Shown here piece by piece: positions 25,492-34,489 of a stretch of DNA of 34,539 nucleotides. The stretch's first letter is position 1. Every line of letters begins with the position of its first letter. The stretch is from an uncultured Lachnospiraceae bacterium (GTDB lineage: Bacteria > Bacillota > Clostridia > Lachnospirales > Lachnospiraceae): NCBI GenBank assembly GCA_902761665.1, contig CACWLA010000019.1, forward strand, positions 1 through 34,539, read 5' to 3'. The notes below the pieces were generated by a model. It was not told the origin of the DNA and made no database searches. It saw only the letters and a list, made by a program, of their open reading frames with translations. Position numbers and translations under genes: made by a program.

Positions 25492-26367
25492 TCAGTACGG
25501 CCGGCGGCTGCGAATGTCTTCAAGGTTTCGTTTGTAGCTGTCGTATCGGCTCCGGACGATCAGGCCTGCGCGGACGGCCGCCTTGACGCCGCAGTCCGGT
25601 TCCCTATCGTGCAGGCAGTCCGGAAAGCGGCATGCCTTCGCCGGTTCGGTAAATTCAGGATAGTATCCGGCGACCTCGTCCGCTTCCAGCTCGGGCGTAT
25701 CCAGCGAGGTAAAGCCGGGGGTGTCCAGGACGAAACTGTCCTTTTCCAGGAAGAAGATCTCCGAATGGCGGGTCGTATGCCTGCCGCGGCCAAGCCGCTC
25801 GGACAGTTCGCCGGTCTCCATTGCCGCTTCCGGGATCAGGCGGTTCAAAAGCGTCGATTTTCCGACGCCGCTCGCGCCGGCGAGCACGGTCGTTTTCCCG
25901 ACCAGCCGGGCGTGCACCTCTTCCAGGCCTTCGCCGGAGAGCGCGCTGAAGATCAGCACCGGAAAGCCCGTTCCCTCGTAGACCGCGGCGATGCGCTTCG
26001 CCTCCTCAGGGTCCGTGTCGCATTTGCCGACCCCGATCAGGACCGGGACGTCCTGCATGCCCATCCAGAGCAGGAAATTGTCCAGGAGCAGCGGATGGAA
26101 GGCGGGCTTTCCCGCACTCACGAGGATCAGCGCCTGGTCCATGTTGGCAACGGCCGGACGGATCAGTTCGTTCTTCCGGGGCAGGAGCTTCTCGATGCGG
26201 CCGCTGCCGTCCGCTTCACCGGTCAGGACGAATTCGACGTTGTCCCCGACAAGCGGCTTCTCGCCGCGGTCCCGGAAAACGCCTCTTGCACGACAGACTG
26301 CTGCCGTCCCAATCCCGTTATGGACGGTGTAAAAACCGCCTACGCCCTTGATGATCTTGCCCTGCAT
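25492..26367 (-). CDS. rsgA: Ribosome small subunit GTPase RsgA
   Basis: RsgA is a circularly permuted GTPase that helps late maturation of the 30S ribosomal subunit. The 291 residues carry an OB fold (about 1-70), then G4, G1 GASGVGKST (164-172) and G3 DTPG (215-218). A zinc site of C246, C251, H253 and C259 closes the protein. The G4 motif reads GKCD (114-117), whereas the family has NKxD, so the guanine-specifying Asn is replaced by Gly; the DNA is unambiguous. The gene follows prkC by 83 bases and precedes rpe. Whether GTP specificity is kept is open. Confidence 0.93.
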   Translation of the reverse strand: MQGKIIKGVGGFYTVHNGIGTAAVCRARGVFRDRGEKPLVGDNVEFVLTGEADGSGRIEKLLPRKNELIRPAVANMDQALILVSAGKPAFHPLLLDNFLLWMGMQDVPVLIGVGKCDTDPEEAKRIAAVYEGTGFPVLIFSALSGEGLEEVHARLVGKTTVLAGASGVGKSTLLNRLIPEAAMETGELSERLGRGRHTTRHSEIFFLEKDSFVLDTPGFTSLDTPELEADEVAGYYPEFTEPAKACRFPDCLHDREPDCGVKAAVRAGLIVRSRYDSYKRNLEDIRSRRPY

Positions 26368-26410
26368 ATGCCTCCTGGGGTCCCCGGGCCGGTCCTGTCC
26401 GTATCCGGGA

Positions 26411-26438
26411 TAAAGAGGGGGAGGGGCCAGCCCTCCCC
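26411..26438 (-). terminator. Hairpin between prkC and rsgA
   Basis: On the minus strand GGGGAGGG pairs with CCCTCCCC around a 5-base loop, followed by CTCTTTA. The T-run is poor, so it is more likely an attenuator or a processing site than a strong stop. Confidence 0.4.
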
Positions 26439-26450
26439 GAGATCAGTTAT

Positions 26451-28946
26451 TTACGGTGCTGCTTCTTCCTTAGTACTGTAGTGGAGCCAGACCGCCGAGC
26501 CCTTCGGGAGCGGCGTGTTGGCCGTGATGTCGCCGCCGAACTCTTCTGTCGTCAGCCAGCAGATCTGGCCGTAAGGGAATACCGAGAGCGGTTCCCCTTT
26601 CCGGTGGACCACAAGGCCGAGGGCTTCGAGTTCCGCCGCCGCCGCATCAATGTCCGAACGTCCCTGATAGTAGTTCGGATCGATCTTGACGGTATCCTCA
26701 GGTTCCGCCGGCCCCGGCTCTTCCGTCGTTTCTTCTTCCGTCACCGTCGGCTGATCAGGCTGGGTCGGCTGGGTCGGTTCCGCCTGCGTACTGAAATGCA
26801 GATAGATGGTGTCGCCTTTATTGAAGACGTGGTCTGCCGTAACGTCTCCGGAATCGGGCTCCAGCGTCAGCCAGCAGATCTGGCCGTTCGGGAAGCTCGA
26901 ATTCGGCTCCGGAACCGTCCGTACCACAAGTCCCATCAGCTGCAGAGTCTTGATCGCTTCTTCAATGTCAGACTGGCCGAGGTACGGGGCAGGGTCCACG
27001 AAGAAAGTGGCGCCCCGGCTGATCGCCAGATAAACGTCCGTCGTAAAGGGGACCTTGTCGCCGGCCTTCAGTTCGCCGTCGAAGGTGTAGATGCTTGCGA
27101 TTGTCCCGTCGGGATAGGTATCGGAGTACATCTTCTCCGCGTCCACGATGATCCTGCTTTCGCTGAAGCCGGCTTTCTTAAGGGCATCCACGGCCTCCGC
27201 TTCGCTCAGGCCCAGGACACCCGGAACGGTGCCCATCTCCGGCCCGAGACTGATCACGATCTTTACCAGAGTACCTTTCTGCACGACCTGGCCGATGCCC
27301 GGGACCGTATCGCAGACAAGTCCTCTCTCGATGCGGTTGTAGGCATTCTCATACTGTTCCGAGACCTGGAGTCCCGCCTGGATCAGGGCTTTGGTCGCAT
27401 CCGCGATCGTCATTCCGGCAATATTGTTCGGGATCATGACGTCGGTATCGACAGGTACGGCGACCCAGAGCATGACCGTCGTTCCGCGCGGGATCGCCGC
27501 GCCTTCGTCATAGGATTGCTTGAAGATCGTATAAGCCGGATAGTCTGCGTTGTCCTGCGATTCCAATCTGACGGACAGGCCGAGACCTTCCAGCATCTTC
27601 TGGGCGGCCGTATACTCCTGCCCGATCACGTTGGGCATGACCACGTTCGCAGAGGTCGTGACCGTTTCTTCGGCCGTGGACGTCTTTTCCGTCTCGGACG
27701 GCGCCGTCGTCCGCGGTTCCGCGGTCGTCGAGGGTGCCGCTGCCGTTGTCTTGTCCGGCTTTTTCAGGATGCCGCAGGCACGGAAAAAGATGGCGATCGC
27801 AAGGATCAGGATCAGCATGCCGATACCGATCATGATGTAATTCAGGATCTTTTCGGTCTTCTGCGCTTTCGCTTCCGCTTCAAGTTCTTCTTCCGTGAGC
27901 AGGCTGTTTTTCTTCTTCAGGACCGGCTTCTGCTGTTTCGGCGCTTCCTTCTTCCGCTCCGGTGCGGGGGATCCGCCTGACATCATCGCCGCAGCCGCGA
28001 TCGCGTCGGTGCTGTCTTTCCGGTCGTTCTCAGCCGCCGCGAGACGGATCTCTTCCGCCTCTTCGCGGTTCATGATCTTGGTCGCTCCGGCTTCGGAGAT
28101 CGCCGGCATGATCACGAAATCTTCGTACGGCGTTGCCAGAAGGCGCTTCAGGTCATCGAGCAGCGCCACCATCGAGCGGTAGCGGTAATCGGGTTTTTTC
28201 TGGGTGCATTTCAGGATGATCTTCTCCAGGTTCGGGAGAAGGTCCGGCTCATATTCGCTCGGCGGCGTGATCGGCTCCTTGATGTGCTTGAGTGCCACGT
28301 CCACCGTGGATTCGCCGTCGAAAGGCACCCTGCCGGTGACCATCTCGTAAAGCGTGATCCCCAGCGAATAAATGTCGCTGCGTTCGTCGCAGACACCGCC
28401 CCTCGCCTGTTCCGGCGAAATGTAATGGACGCTGCCCATGGTGTTCACGCCGCTGATCTGCGTGTCGTTGATGCGCGCGATGCCAAAGTCGGTGACCTTG
28501 ATCTTGCCTTCCTTCGACACCATGATGTTCTGCGGCTTGACGTCGCGGTGGATGATGCCCTGCTCGTGGGCGGCATTGAGGCCCCGCGCCACCTGCATGG
28601 TCACCTGGACCGCGTCGTGCTGCGAAAGCTTGCCTTTTTTCTCGATGTATTTCTTGAGGGTGAAGCCCTCGACCAGTTCCATGATGATGTAGTAGGTGCC
28701 GAACTGCTCGCCGACATCGTACACGCTGACCACGTTCGGGTGGGACAGGCCGCCGGCCGCCTCCGCCTCGCGGGCAAACTTGGCCACGATGTTGGCGTCA
28801 CGGCTGTATTCCTCTTTCAGGACCTTAACGGCAACAAGCCGCTTAAGCGTCACGTCCTTCGCCTTGTAGACGTAAGACATGCCGCCTGAGCCGATTGCGC
28901 TGATGATCTCATAGCGACCGCTTAGGATCGTTCCTACCCTTAACAT
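26451..28946 (-). CDS. prkC: PASTA-domain serine/threonine kinase PrkC
   Basis: A membrane receptor kinase of the Stk1/PknB type that senses peptidoglycan fragments or lipid II and controls growth and germination. The 831 residues comprise a cytosolic kinase (G-loop near 18-23, K41, HRD 133-135, DFG 153-155, activation segment ending in SPEQARG), a charged linker, one membrane helix (about 367-388) and an extracellular part. Three ordinary PASTA repeats occupy about 435-498, 502-567 and 571-644. Two diverged repeats (about 649-720 and 755-825) share GQICWLT and SDI segments. A Thr/Pro/Glu-rich linker separates the last two. It forms a pair with the phosphatase gene just upstream. Confidence 0.96.
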   Translation of the reverse strand: MLRVGTILSGRYEIISAIGSGGMSYVYKAKDVTLKRLVAVKVLKEEYSRDANIVAKFAREAEAAGGLSHPNVVSVYDVGEQFGTYYIIMELVEGFTLKKYIEKKGKLSQHDAVQVTMQVARGLNAAHEQGIIHRDVKPQNIMVSKEGKIKVTDFGIARINDTQISGVNTMGSVHYISPEQARGGVCDERSDIYSLGITLYEMVTGRVPFDGESTVDVALKHIKEPITPPSEYEPDLLPNLEKIILKCTQKKPDYRYRSMVALLDDLKRLLATPYEDFVIMPAISEAGATKIMNREEAEEIRLAAAENDRKDSTDAIAAAAMMSGGSPAPERKKEAPKQQKPVLKKKNSLLTEEELEAEAKAQKTEKILNYIMIGIGMLILILAIAIFFRACGILKKPDKTTAAAPSTTAEPRTTAPSETEKTSTAEETVTTSANVVMPNVIGQEYTAAQKMLEGLGLSVRLESQDNADYPAYTIFKQSYDEGAAIPRGTTVMLWVAVPVDTDVMIPNNIAGMTIADATKALIQAGLQVSEQYENAYNRIERGLVCDTVPGIGQVVQKGTLVKIVISLGPEMGTVPGVLGLSEAEAVDALKKAGFSESRIIVDAEKMYSDTYPDGTIASIYTFDGELKAGDKVPFTTDVYLAISRGATFFVDPAPYLGQSDIEEAIKTLQLMGLVVRTVPEPNSSFPNGQICWLTLEPDSGDVTADHVFNKGDTIYLHFSTQAEPTQPTQPDQPTVTEEETTEEPGPAEPEDTVKIDPNYYQGRSDIDAAAAELEALGLVVHRKGEPLSVFPYGQICWLTTEEFGGDITANTPLPKGSAVWLHYSTKEEAAP

Positions 28947-28998
28947 GTTTCACCTCATATATCGTAAAACCGTGCCGCGCACGGTGAAAGACCTTTTG

Positions 28999-29739
28999 TC
29001 AGCTGTTCTCTGCATCCGGATCGATAAGGATGACGCTGATGTTATCCCTGCCGCCGCTTTCCTTTGCCAGTTCCATGAGTTTTTCCGCCGCTGCCGCCGT
29101 ATCCGCTTCATCGGCAAGCACGCCGGCGATCGTTTCGTCATCGATCATGCCGGACAGGCCGTCCGAGCACAGGAGCAGGCGGTCGCCCTCTTTCAGGGGC
29201 ACGCGGAAATAATCCGGCTCCACGTAAGCACTGACCCCCATCGCACGGGTGATCACGTTTTTGTTGGCTGCGTAGAAAGGATCGTCCTTCGTCAGTTTTC
29301 CCTTGGCAACCATCTCATCGACCAGGGCATGGTCGCGCGTGACCTGCGTCAGCGTTCCGTCAAAATGATAGAGCCGCGAGTCTCCGACGTTGATCACATG
29401 GGCTTCGCCCTCTTCGATGCTGGCCATCACGAGCGTCGACCCCATGCCCTGCAGCCGCTTGTCATTGCGGCTCAGTTGGTAGAGCGCCTTGTTGGTACGG
29501 TCCGTGACGATGCGGAGAGTATCTTCGATGCTCTCCTCCTGCTGCTGCCGTTTTTCCAGAAGATCGGGAATTTTGGATACCACAAAAGCGGAGGCATACT
29601 CTCCTCCGACATGGCCGCCCATTCCATCGGCGACAATGAATAAGTTTTTCAGTCGGCCGACCGCAGAGTCCCCGGCATACAGGGAATCCTCATTGTTGCT
29701 GCGAACGAGGCCGAGATCTGTCAGTGCGGAATAACGCAT
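28999..29739 (-). CDS. prpC: PP2C-type serine/threonine phosphatase
   Basis: A 246-residue metal-dependent phosphatase that removes phosphate from PrkC and its targets. The motifs are NED (16-18), the metal-binding DGMGGH (38-43), GSTLV, the GDSR turn, SDGL and GGRDNISV near the end. The frame is open to 29790, but AAGGAG ahead of 29739 gives the normal start MRYSALTD. It lies almost end to end with rlmN and 52 bases ahead of prkC, the standard prpC-prkC order of Firmicutes. Confidence 0.96.
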   Translation of the reverse strand: MRYSALTDLGLVRSNNEDSLYAGDSAVGRLKNLFIVADGMGGHVGGEYASAFVVSKIPDLLEKRQQQEESIEDTLRIVTDRTNKALYQLSRNDKRLQGMGSTLVMASIEEGEAHVINVGDSRLYHFDGTLTQVTRDHALVDEMVAKGKLTKDDPFYAANKNVITRAMGVSAYVEPDYFRVPLKEGDRLLLCSDGLSGMIDDETIAGVLADEADTAAAAEKLMELAKESGGRDNISVILIDPDAENS

Positions 29740-29740
29740 G

Positions 29741-30778
29741 TTACTCTCCTTGTTCGGCTTTTGCACGTAAACGAAGCTGGCCGCATGCACTGTCGATATC
29801 CGCGCCCATCTTCCTTCTTATAGTAGCATTTATCCCCAGATTTTCAAGCCTTTTTTGGAAGCGCAGGGCGGCGGCGCGGTCCGGGGCTTTGTAATCGCGC
29901 TCCCGGATCGGATTCACCGGGATCAGATTGACGTGCGCATTTTTGCCGTGCAGGAGCGCGGCAAGCTCCTTCGCGCAGGCTTCCGAGTCGTTCACACCCT
30001 CGATCAGGCTGTACTCATAACTCATGCGGCGGCCTGTCGCGGTGAAATACGCGTCGCAGGCGGCGACGGTCTCCTGTACCGTATAAGCCTGCGCGATCGG
30101 CATCATCGTGCGGCGCAGGGCGTCGTTCGGCGCGTGCAGGGACAGAGCCAGCGTGATCTGCAGGTGTTCGCCCGCAAGCCTTCCGATCTGCGGGACGAGG
30201 CCGCAGGTCGAGACCGTGATGTTCCGTTCGCTCAGGTTCTTGCCCTTTTCATCCGTGATCAGGCGGATGAAGCGGAGAAGGTTGTCATAGTTGTCCAGCG
30301 GCTCGCCGCTGCCCATCACGACGACGTGCGAGATCCGCTCGCCGGTATCCTCCTCCATGCGGAAGATCTGCTCCAGCATCTCGCCGGGAAGCAGGTTCCG
30401 CGCGAGGCCTTCCAGCGTCGAAGCGCAGAAACGGCAGCCCATGCGGCATCCGGCCTGCGAGGATATGCAGGCGGTATTCCCGTAGTCGTAGGGCATGAAA
30501 ACGGATTCGATGAGGAGGCCGTCCGGCAGGGCATACACGTATTTGCGCGTGCCGTCTTCCTGCGAAACGAGACGCTTTTCGACGGTCAGCAGGGAGAGGG
30601 CGAATTCCGCGGCAAGGCGCTCGCGGAGCGCTTTCGGCAGGTTCGTCATCTCACTGAAGGTCCGCACCTTCTTCGCCTGCACCCAGTCGAAGATCTGTGC
30701 GCCGCGGAAAGCGGGCTCCCCCATTTCCTTAAGGGCAGCCCTGATCTCATCCGCAGTCATCGATCGAAGGTCATTCAT
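29741..30778 (-). CDS. rlmN: 23S rRNA (adenine-2503-C2) methyltransferase RlmN
   Basis: RlmN is a radical SAM enzyme that methylates A2503 in 23S rRNA and A37 of some tRNAs. The 345-residue protein has C104 (NTACISSQAGC), the cluster C111-x3-C115-x2-C118 and a C-terminal cysteine C332 in DSACGQL, the residue that carries the methyl group. GSGEPLDNYDN is the SAM-binding GGE-type segment. The start overlaps the rsmB stop by 8 bases. It is not the related Cfr resistance protein, as far as the context and motifs show; sequence comparison would settle that. Confidence 0.95.
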   Translation of the reverse strand: MNDLRSMTADEIRAALKEMGEPAFRGAQIFDWVQAKKVRTFSEMTNLPKALRERLAAEFALSLLTVEKRLVSQEDGTRKYVYALPDGLLIESVFMPYDYGNTACISSQAGCRMGCRFCASTLEGLARNLLPGEMLEQIFRMEEDTGERISHVVVMGSGEPLDNYDNLLRFIRLITDEKGKNLSERNITVSTCGLVPQIGRLAGEHLQITLALSLHAPNDALRRTMMPIAQAYTVQETVAACDAYFTATGRRMSYEYSLIEGVNDSEACAKELAALLHGKNAHVNLIPVNPIRERDYKAPDRAAALRFQKRLENLGINATIRRKMGADIDSACGQLRLRAKAEQGE

Positions 30779-32102
30779 TGCTTTTCTCCCAGATGCTGAT
30801 GAAGAAGCCGTCGGACAGGGCGGACGGCAGCAGCTGCAGGCAGTTCGTGCCGATCATGCCGTCCCGGAACGCTTCCGGAACCGCTTCCTGAATGTCCACC
30901 GGCTTCAGCGCGGCTTCATTCATGAGCCAGAGCGCGTTTGCCCGGTTCTCCTCTTCCGTCATCGTACAGGTGGAAAAAAGGAGTTTTCCGCCGGGCTTTA
31001 CATAACGGACGGCGTTTTTCAGGATCTCCCGCTGCAGCGCGGCAAGTTCCCGGATCTCCTCTTCGCTCACGCGGTAGCGGATCTCAGGCTTCCGGCCCAT
31101 CACGCCGAGGCCCGAGCAGGGCAGGTCGGCGATCACCAGATCGTACCTTTCTTCCTTCTCCGGGTCGAAAATGCGGGCATCCGCCGTCCGGGCAAGGATA
31201 TTGTCAAATCCGCAGCGGGTGATGTTCTCCTCCAGCAGCCGGATCTTGTTTTCCGTCAGATCGCAGGCAAGGACGCTGCCCTCAGGACCCACGAGGTCCG
31301 CCGCGTGCATGGATTTTCCGCCTGGCGCAGCGCAGAGGTCAAGGACCTGATCTCCCTGCTTCGGTGCGGCCAGGGCGACCGAGAGGATCGCGGCAAGGTC
31401 CTGGACCACGGCCAGTCCCGCTGAGACAACGGCCGTCTTCTCAAGCGGGACTGGGTTATCACCGCGGGAAAGCCGGAGCGAACAGGGCAGCACGGACGGC
31501 TCCGCCTGCCAGCCATCTTCCGCCAGAAAACGGATCACGTTCTCCGGCGTGGCCTTCGAGCGGTTCACCCGAAGGGTCAGCGGGCTTCTTCCGTTCAACG
31601 CCCGGATCATGTCCCTTGTCCGTCTCTTTCCGAACTCCTGCAGCAGGCGGGCATGCAGCCAGTCGGGAAGATTGGCCGCGACAACTGCCGGCGGTTTTTT
31701 CCAGTCCGTCTTTTTCGCCGCGGTGCGCAGCACGCCGTTCACGAAGCCCGTCAGACCTTCATAACCGGCCTTCCGCACCAGTTCCACGCTGTCGCGGATG
31801 GCCGCGCTCTCCGAGGTCCGGTCCAGAAACAGCAGCTGATAAAAGCCGAGGCGGACCGCGCAGCGGACCTTCGGTTTCATCTTGCCGGCCGGGAGCTTCG
31901 CGACTTCATCGATCCGGTAATCGATCAGCCGCAGGTTCTCCAGCGTCCCGTGCACGAGACCCGTGATCACAGCGCGGTCCCGCACCGTCAGATCCTTTCG
32001 GGCAGCAAAGGTATCGGCCAGGCGCAGGTGGCTTTTCGCCCCCTCCTCGCAGACCGCATAAATGATTTCAAAGGCCAGTTTCCGGGTCTTCGCTATCCCC
32101 AC
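30771..32102 (-). CDS. rsmB: 16S rRNA cytosine-967 C5-methyltransferase RsmB
   Basis: This enzyme methylates C967 of 16S rRNA. The 443 residues have an N-terminal NusB-like RNA-binding domain (about 1-135) and a Rossmann methyltransferase domain. The SAM site appears as DLCAAPGGKS (255-264), and the catalytic cysteines are C329 in PCSG and C379 in STCT. The start overlaps the fmt stop by 10 bases, so the two are translated together. fmt-rsmB is a classic bacterial pair. Confidence 0.96.
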   Translation of the reverse strand: MGIAKTRKLAFEIIYAVCEEGAKSHLRLADTFAARKDLTVRDRAVITGLVHGTLENLRLIDYRIDEVAKLPAGKMKPKVRCAVRLGFYQLLFLDRTSESAAIRDSVELVRKAGYEGLTGFVNGVLRTAAKKTDWKKPPAVVAANLPDWLHARLLQEFGKRRTRDMIRALNGRSPLTLRVNRSKATPENVIRFLAEDGWQAEPSVLPCSLRLSRGDNPVPLEKTAVVSAGLAVVQDLAAILSVALAAPKQGDQVLDLCAAPGGKSMHAADLVGPEGSVLACDLTENKIRLLEENITRCGFDNILARTADARIFDPEKEERYDLVIADLPCSGLGVMGRKPEIRYRVSEEEIRELAALQREILKNAVRYVKPGGKLLFSTCTMTEEENRANALWLMNEAALKPVDIQEAVPEAFRDGMIGTNCLQLLPSALSDGFFISIWEKSNE

Positions 32103-33025
32103 AGTTCACCTTCCTTTACGTGGCTTCCGTTCAGAAACGACTTCGCATCCATCATTTTCTTTCCTTCAGGCTGGAGCTGCAGAATGCGCAGCGCGCCTTC
32201 GCCGGTCTGGATGAAAAGACCGCTCTTATCCGCTTTCAGGACGGCGCCCGGGATAAGATTCGGCGGAACGTCCTGGCGCAGCGCCTTCGCCGCGCCGACG
32301 GTCAGTTTCTTCCCGGCGCGGAAAGTATACGTCCCAGGCCAGGGGAGAAGGCCTCTTACCTGCCGTTCGAGCGTTTCCGCCGGCAGTTTCCAGTCGATGA
32401 GCCCCATCTCCTTCTTCAGCATGCCGGCATAGCAGGTCTCCCCCTCCTGCGGCGTACGCGTAAGCGTACCGTCTTCGAGGGCTTCGACCGCACGGACGAT
32501 CAGCCGTGCGCCGAGGGCAGACAGTTTCTCTGCGAGGGTCTCCGCCGTCTCGTCCTCTTCGATCGGAACGGCTTCCTGCAGCAGGATGTCGCCGGTGTCG
32601 ATCCCGGCATCCATCTGCATGATCGTGACGCCGCTCTCCTTTTCTCCCGCCAGGATCACGTGATTGATGGGCGAAGCGCCGCGGTACATCGGCAGCAGTG
32701 AGGCGTGCACGTTGAAGCAGCCGTGGGCCGGCAGATCCAGCAGCGCCTGCGGCAGGATCTGCCCGAAGGCGACGACCACGCCAAGGTCCGTTTCGACCTT
32801 CTCCAGTTCCGCCATGGCTTCGGGGCGGCGGACCCGCTCCGGCTGGAAGACCGGGATCCCGTGCGCCAGCGCACAGACCTTTACCGGCGGCGGCACAAGC
32901 GCCTTGCTGCGGCCGGCGGCCTTGTCGGGCTGCGTCACCGCGAGCACGACTTCATGGCCGGCGGCAATGAGTGCCTCCAGCACCGGTACGGCAAAGTCAG
33001 GCGTTCCCATAAATAATATCTTCAT
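32093..33025 (-). CDS. fmt: Methionyl-tRNA formyltransferase
   Basis: Fmt formylates initiator Met-tRNA using 10-formyl-tetrahydrofolate. The 310-residue protein shows the catalytic triad N105, H107 and D143, in NVHASLLPMYRGASPI and DAGIDTGD. The C-terminal domain (about 205-310) binds the tRNA. GGAGGA before the ATG at 33025 supports the start over an upstream in-frame extension to 33079. No peptide deformylase (def) gene precedes it, as it does in many bacteria; here ackA and its terminator do. Confidence 0.96.
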   Translation of the reverse strand: MKILFMGTPDFAVPVLEALIAAGHEVVLAVTQPDKAAGRSKALVPPPVKVCALAHGIPVFQPERVRRPEAMAELEKVETDLGVVVAFGQILPQALLDLPAHGCFNVHASLLPMYRGASPINHVILAGEKESGVTIMQMDAGIDTGDILLQEAVPIEEDETAETLAEKLSALGARLIVRAVEALEDGTLTRTPQEGETCYAGMLKKEMGLIDWKLPAETLERQVRGLLPWPGTYTFRAGKKLTVGAAKALRQDVPPNLIPGAVLKADKSGLFIQTGEGALRILQLQPEGKKMMDAKSFLNGSHVKEGELWG

Positions 33026-33038
33026 GCAATTCCTCCGG

Positions 33039-33073
33039 AAACAAACGGGTCCGCGGCCTAAGCCCCGGACCCG
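33039..33073 (-). terminator. Terminator of ackA
   Basis: On the minus strand CGGGTCCG pairs with CGGACCCG (arms 33046-33053 and 33066-33073), followed by TTTGTTT (33039-33045). Some read-through into fmt is likely because no promoter was seen between the two genes. Confidence 0.75.
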
Positions 33074-33091
33074 CTTCAAGTCACCTCTTGC

Positions 33092-34285
33092 TTATTTGTT
33101 CACGATCGCCACGGTCTCGCGGGCAATGGCCAGTTCTTCGTTGGTCGGAACGACCATGACCGTCACCTTGGAATCCGGCGTGGAGATGATGCGTTCCTCG
33201 CCGTGGATGTTGTTGGCATTTTCATCCAGGGTGATTCCGAGGAAGCCGAGGTAGGACAGGATGGTCGCACGGACAGCCGCATCGTTTTCGCCGATGCCGG
33301 CGGTGAAGCAGATCACGTCCACGCCGTTCATGGCCGCAGTGTAGTAGCCGATGAACTTCGCCACACGGTAGGTGAAGACGTCCAGAGCGGTCTGGGCACG
33401 TTCATTGCCTTCCTTTGCCGCTGCTTCCAGATCGCGGAAGTCGGAGGAGACGCCGGAGAGGCCCAGCATGCCGGAGCGCTTGTTCAGGATGACCATGAGT
33501 TCTTCGATGGTCAGGCCTTCCTTCTTGCTCAGGAATTCCAGGATGGCCGGATCGAGGCCGCCGGAACGGGTGCCCATGGAGACGCCGTCCAGAGGGGTGA
33601 AGCCCATGGAGGTGTCGATGGATTCGCCGTACTTCACGGCCGAAAGGCTGGCGCCGTTGCCGAGGTGGCAGACGATGGTCTTCAGTTCCTTCACGTCCTT
33701 GCCCAGGATCTCCGCCGCACGCTTGGAAACGTAGCTGTGGGAGGTGCCGTGGAAGCCGTAGCGGCGGACCTTGTATTTTTCATAGTAATCGTAAGGGATG
33801 CTGTACAGATACGCCTTCTTCGGCATGGTCTGATGGAAAGCGGTATCGAACACGCCGACCATGGGCACGCCGGGCATCAGTTTCTGGCAGGCACGGATGC
33901 CGATCAGGTTGGCCGGGTTGTGCAGAGGAGCGAGTTCGCTGCACTTGTCGATCTCGGTGAGCGCTTCTTCGGTGAGCAGGGTCGCCGCAGCAAACTTCTC
34001 GCCGCCGTGCACGATGCGGTGGCCGACCGCGCCGATCTCGGACAGATCCTTGATGACGCCGACTTCGGGGTCGGTCAGTTTGGCAAGGACCGCAGACACC
34101 GCTTCGACATGGGTGGGCAGCGGATCGTTATATTCATACTTGCCGCCGGAAGCAGGCTTGTGGGTAAGTCTCCCGTCGATCCCGATACGTTCGCAAAGGC
34201 CTTTCGCCATGACCTCTTCGGTCTCGCTGTCGATCAGCTGATACTTCAGCGACGAGCTTCCGCAGTTGATGACTAAAACTTTCAT
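33092..34285 (-). CDS. ackA: Acetate kinase
   Basis: Acetate kinase makes ATP from acetyl phosphate and releases acetate. The 397-residue sugar-kinase-fold enzyme shows NCGSSSLKY (N7), HRIVHGGE, the CHLGNGASL and GTRSGGLDP segments and the late GIGEN. AAGGAGG lies 7 bases ahead of the ATG. No phosphotransacetylase gene lies next to it; usually pta precedes. It has its own promoter at 34344-34371, and an IS3-like element ends upstream. Confidence 0.98.
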   Translation of the reverse strand: MKVLVINCGSSSLKYQLIDSETEEVMAKGLCERIGIDGRLTHKPASGGKYEYNDPLPTHVEAVSAVLAKLTDPEVGVIKDLSEIGAVGHRIVHGGEKFAAATLLTEEALTEIDKCSELAPLHNPANLIGIRACQKLMPGVPMVGVFDTAFHQTMPKKAYLYSIPYDYYEKYKVRRYGFHGTSHSYVSKRAAEILGKDVKELKTIVCHLGNGASLSAVKYGESIDTSMGFTPLDGVSMGTRSGGLDPAILEFLSKKEGLTIEELMVILNKRSGMLGLSGVSSDFRDLEAAAKEGNERAQTALDVFTYRVAKFIGYYTAAMNGVDVICFTAGIGENDAAVRATILSYLGFLGITLDENANNIHGEERIISTPDSKVTVMVVPTNEELAIARETVAIVNK

Positions 34286-34343
34286 GTATTTTCCTCCTTA
34301 AGCCGTCCGGTCTTCGGACACCGGCACAGACATTCGCATTATC

Positions 34344-34371
34344 AGTATAACACAGAAACGCCGAAAAACAA
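34344..34371 (-). promoter_or_regulatory. Predicted ackA promoter
   Basis: TATACT (34344-34349) follows TTGTTT (34366-34371) with a 16-base spacer on the minus strand. The leader is about 50 bases. The insertion sequence end at 34442 does not cut it. Confidence 0.65.
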
Positions 34372-34446
34372 GTCCATTTCACGCCGATGTCAGGCCGGAC
34401 GGCATGGCTTTTTCGCAAAAGGAAAGGCCTCCGCCCGAAGGTGATA

Positions 34447-34486
34447 TGTACCCCCTTTACTGGACAACACCAGCAAAGGGGGTACA
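34447..34486 (+). repeat. Hairpin at the IS end covering the OrfA ribosome site
   Basis: Two 17-base arms (34447-34463 and 34470-34486) are complementary with a single mismatch and a 6-base loop. The second arm contains AAAGGGGG, the likely OrfA ribosome site, so a transcript read in from outside would hide it. Confidence 0.7.
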
Positions 34487-34489
34487 TTT

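Noticed and set aside
34305-34319. GTCCG/CGGAC mini-hairpin in the ackA leader
   Set aside because: A five-base stem is too small to claim a regulatory role.
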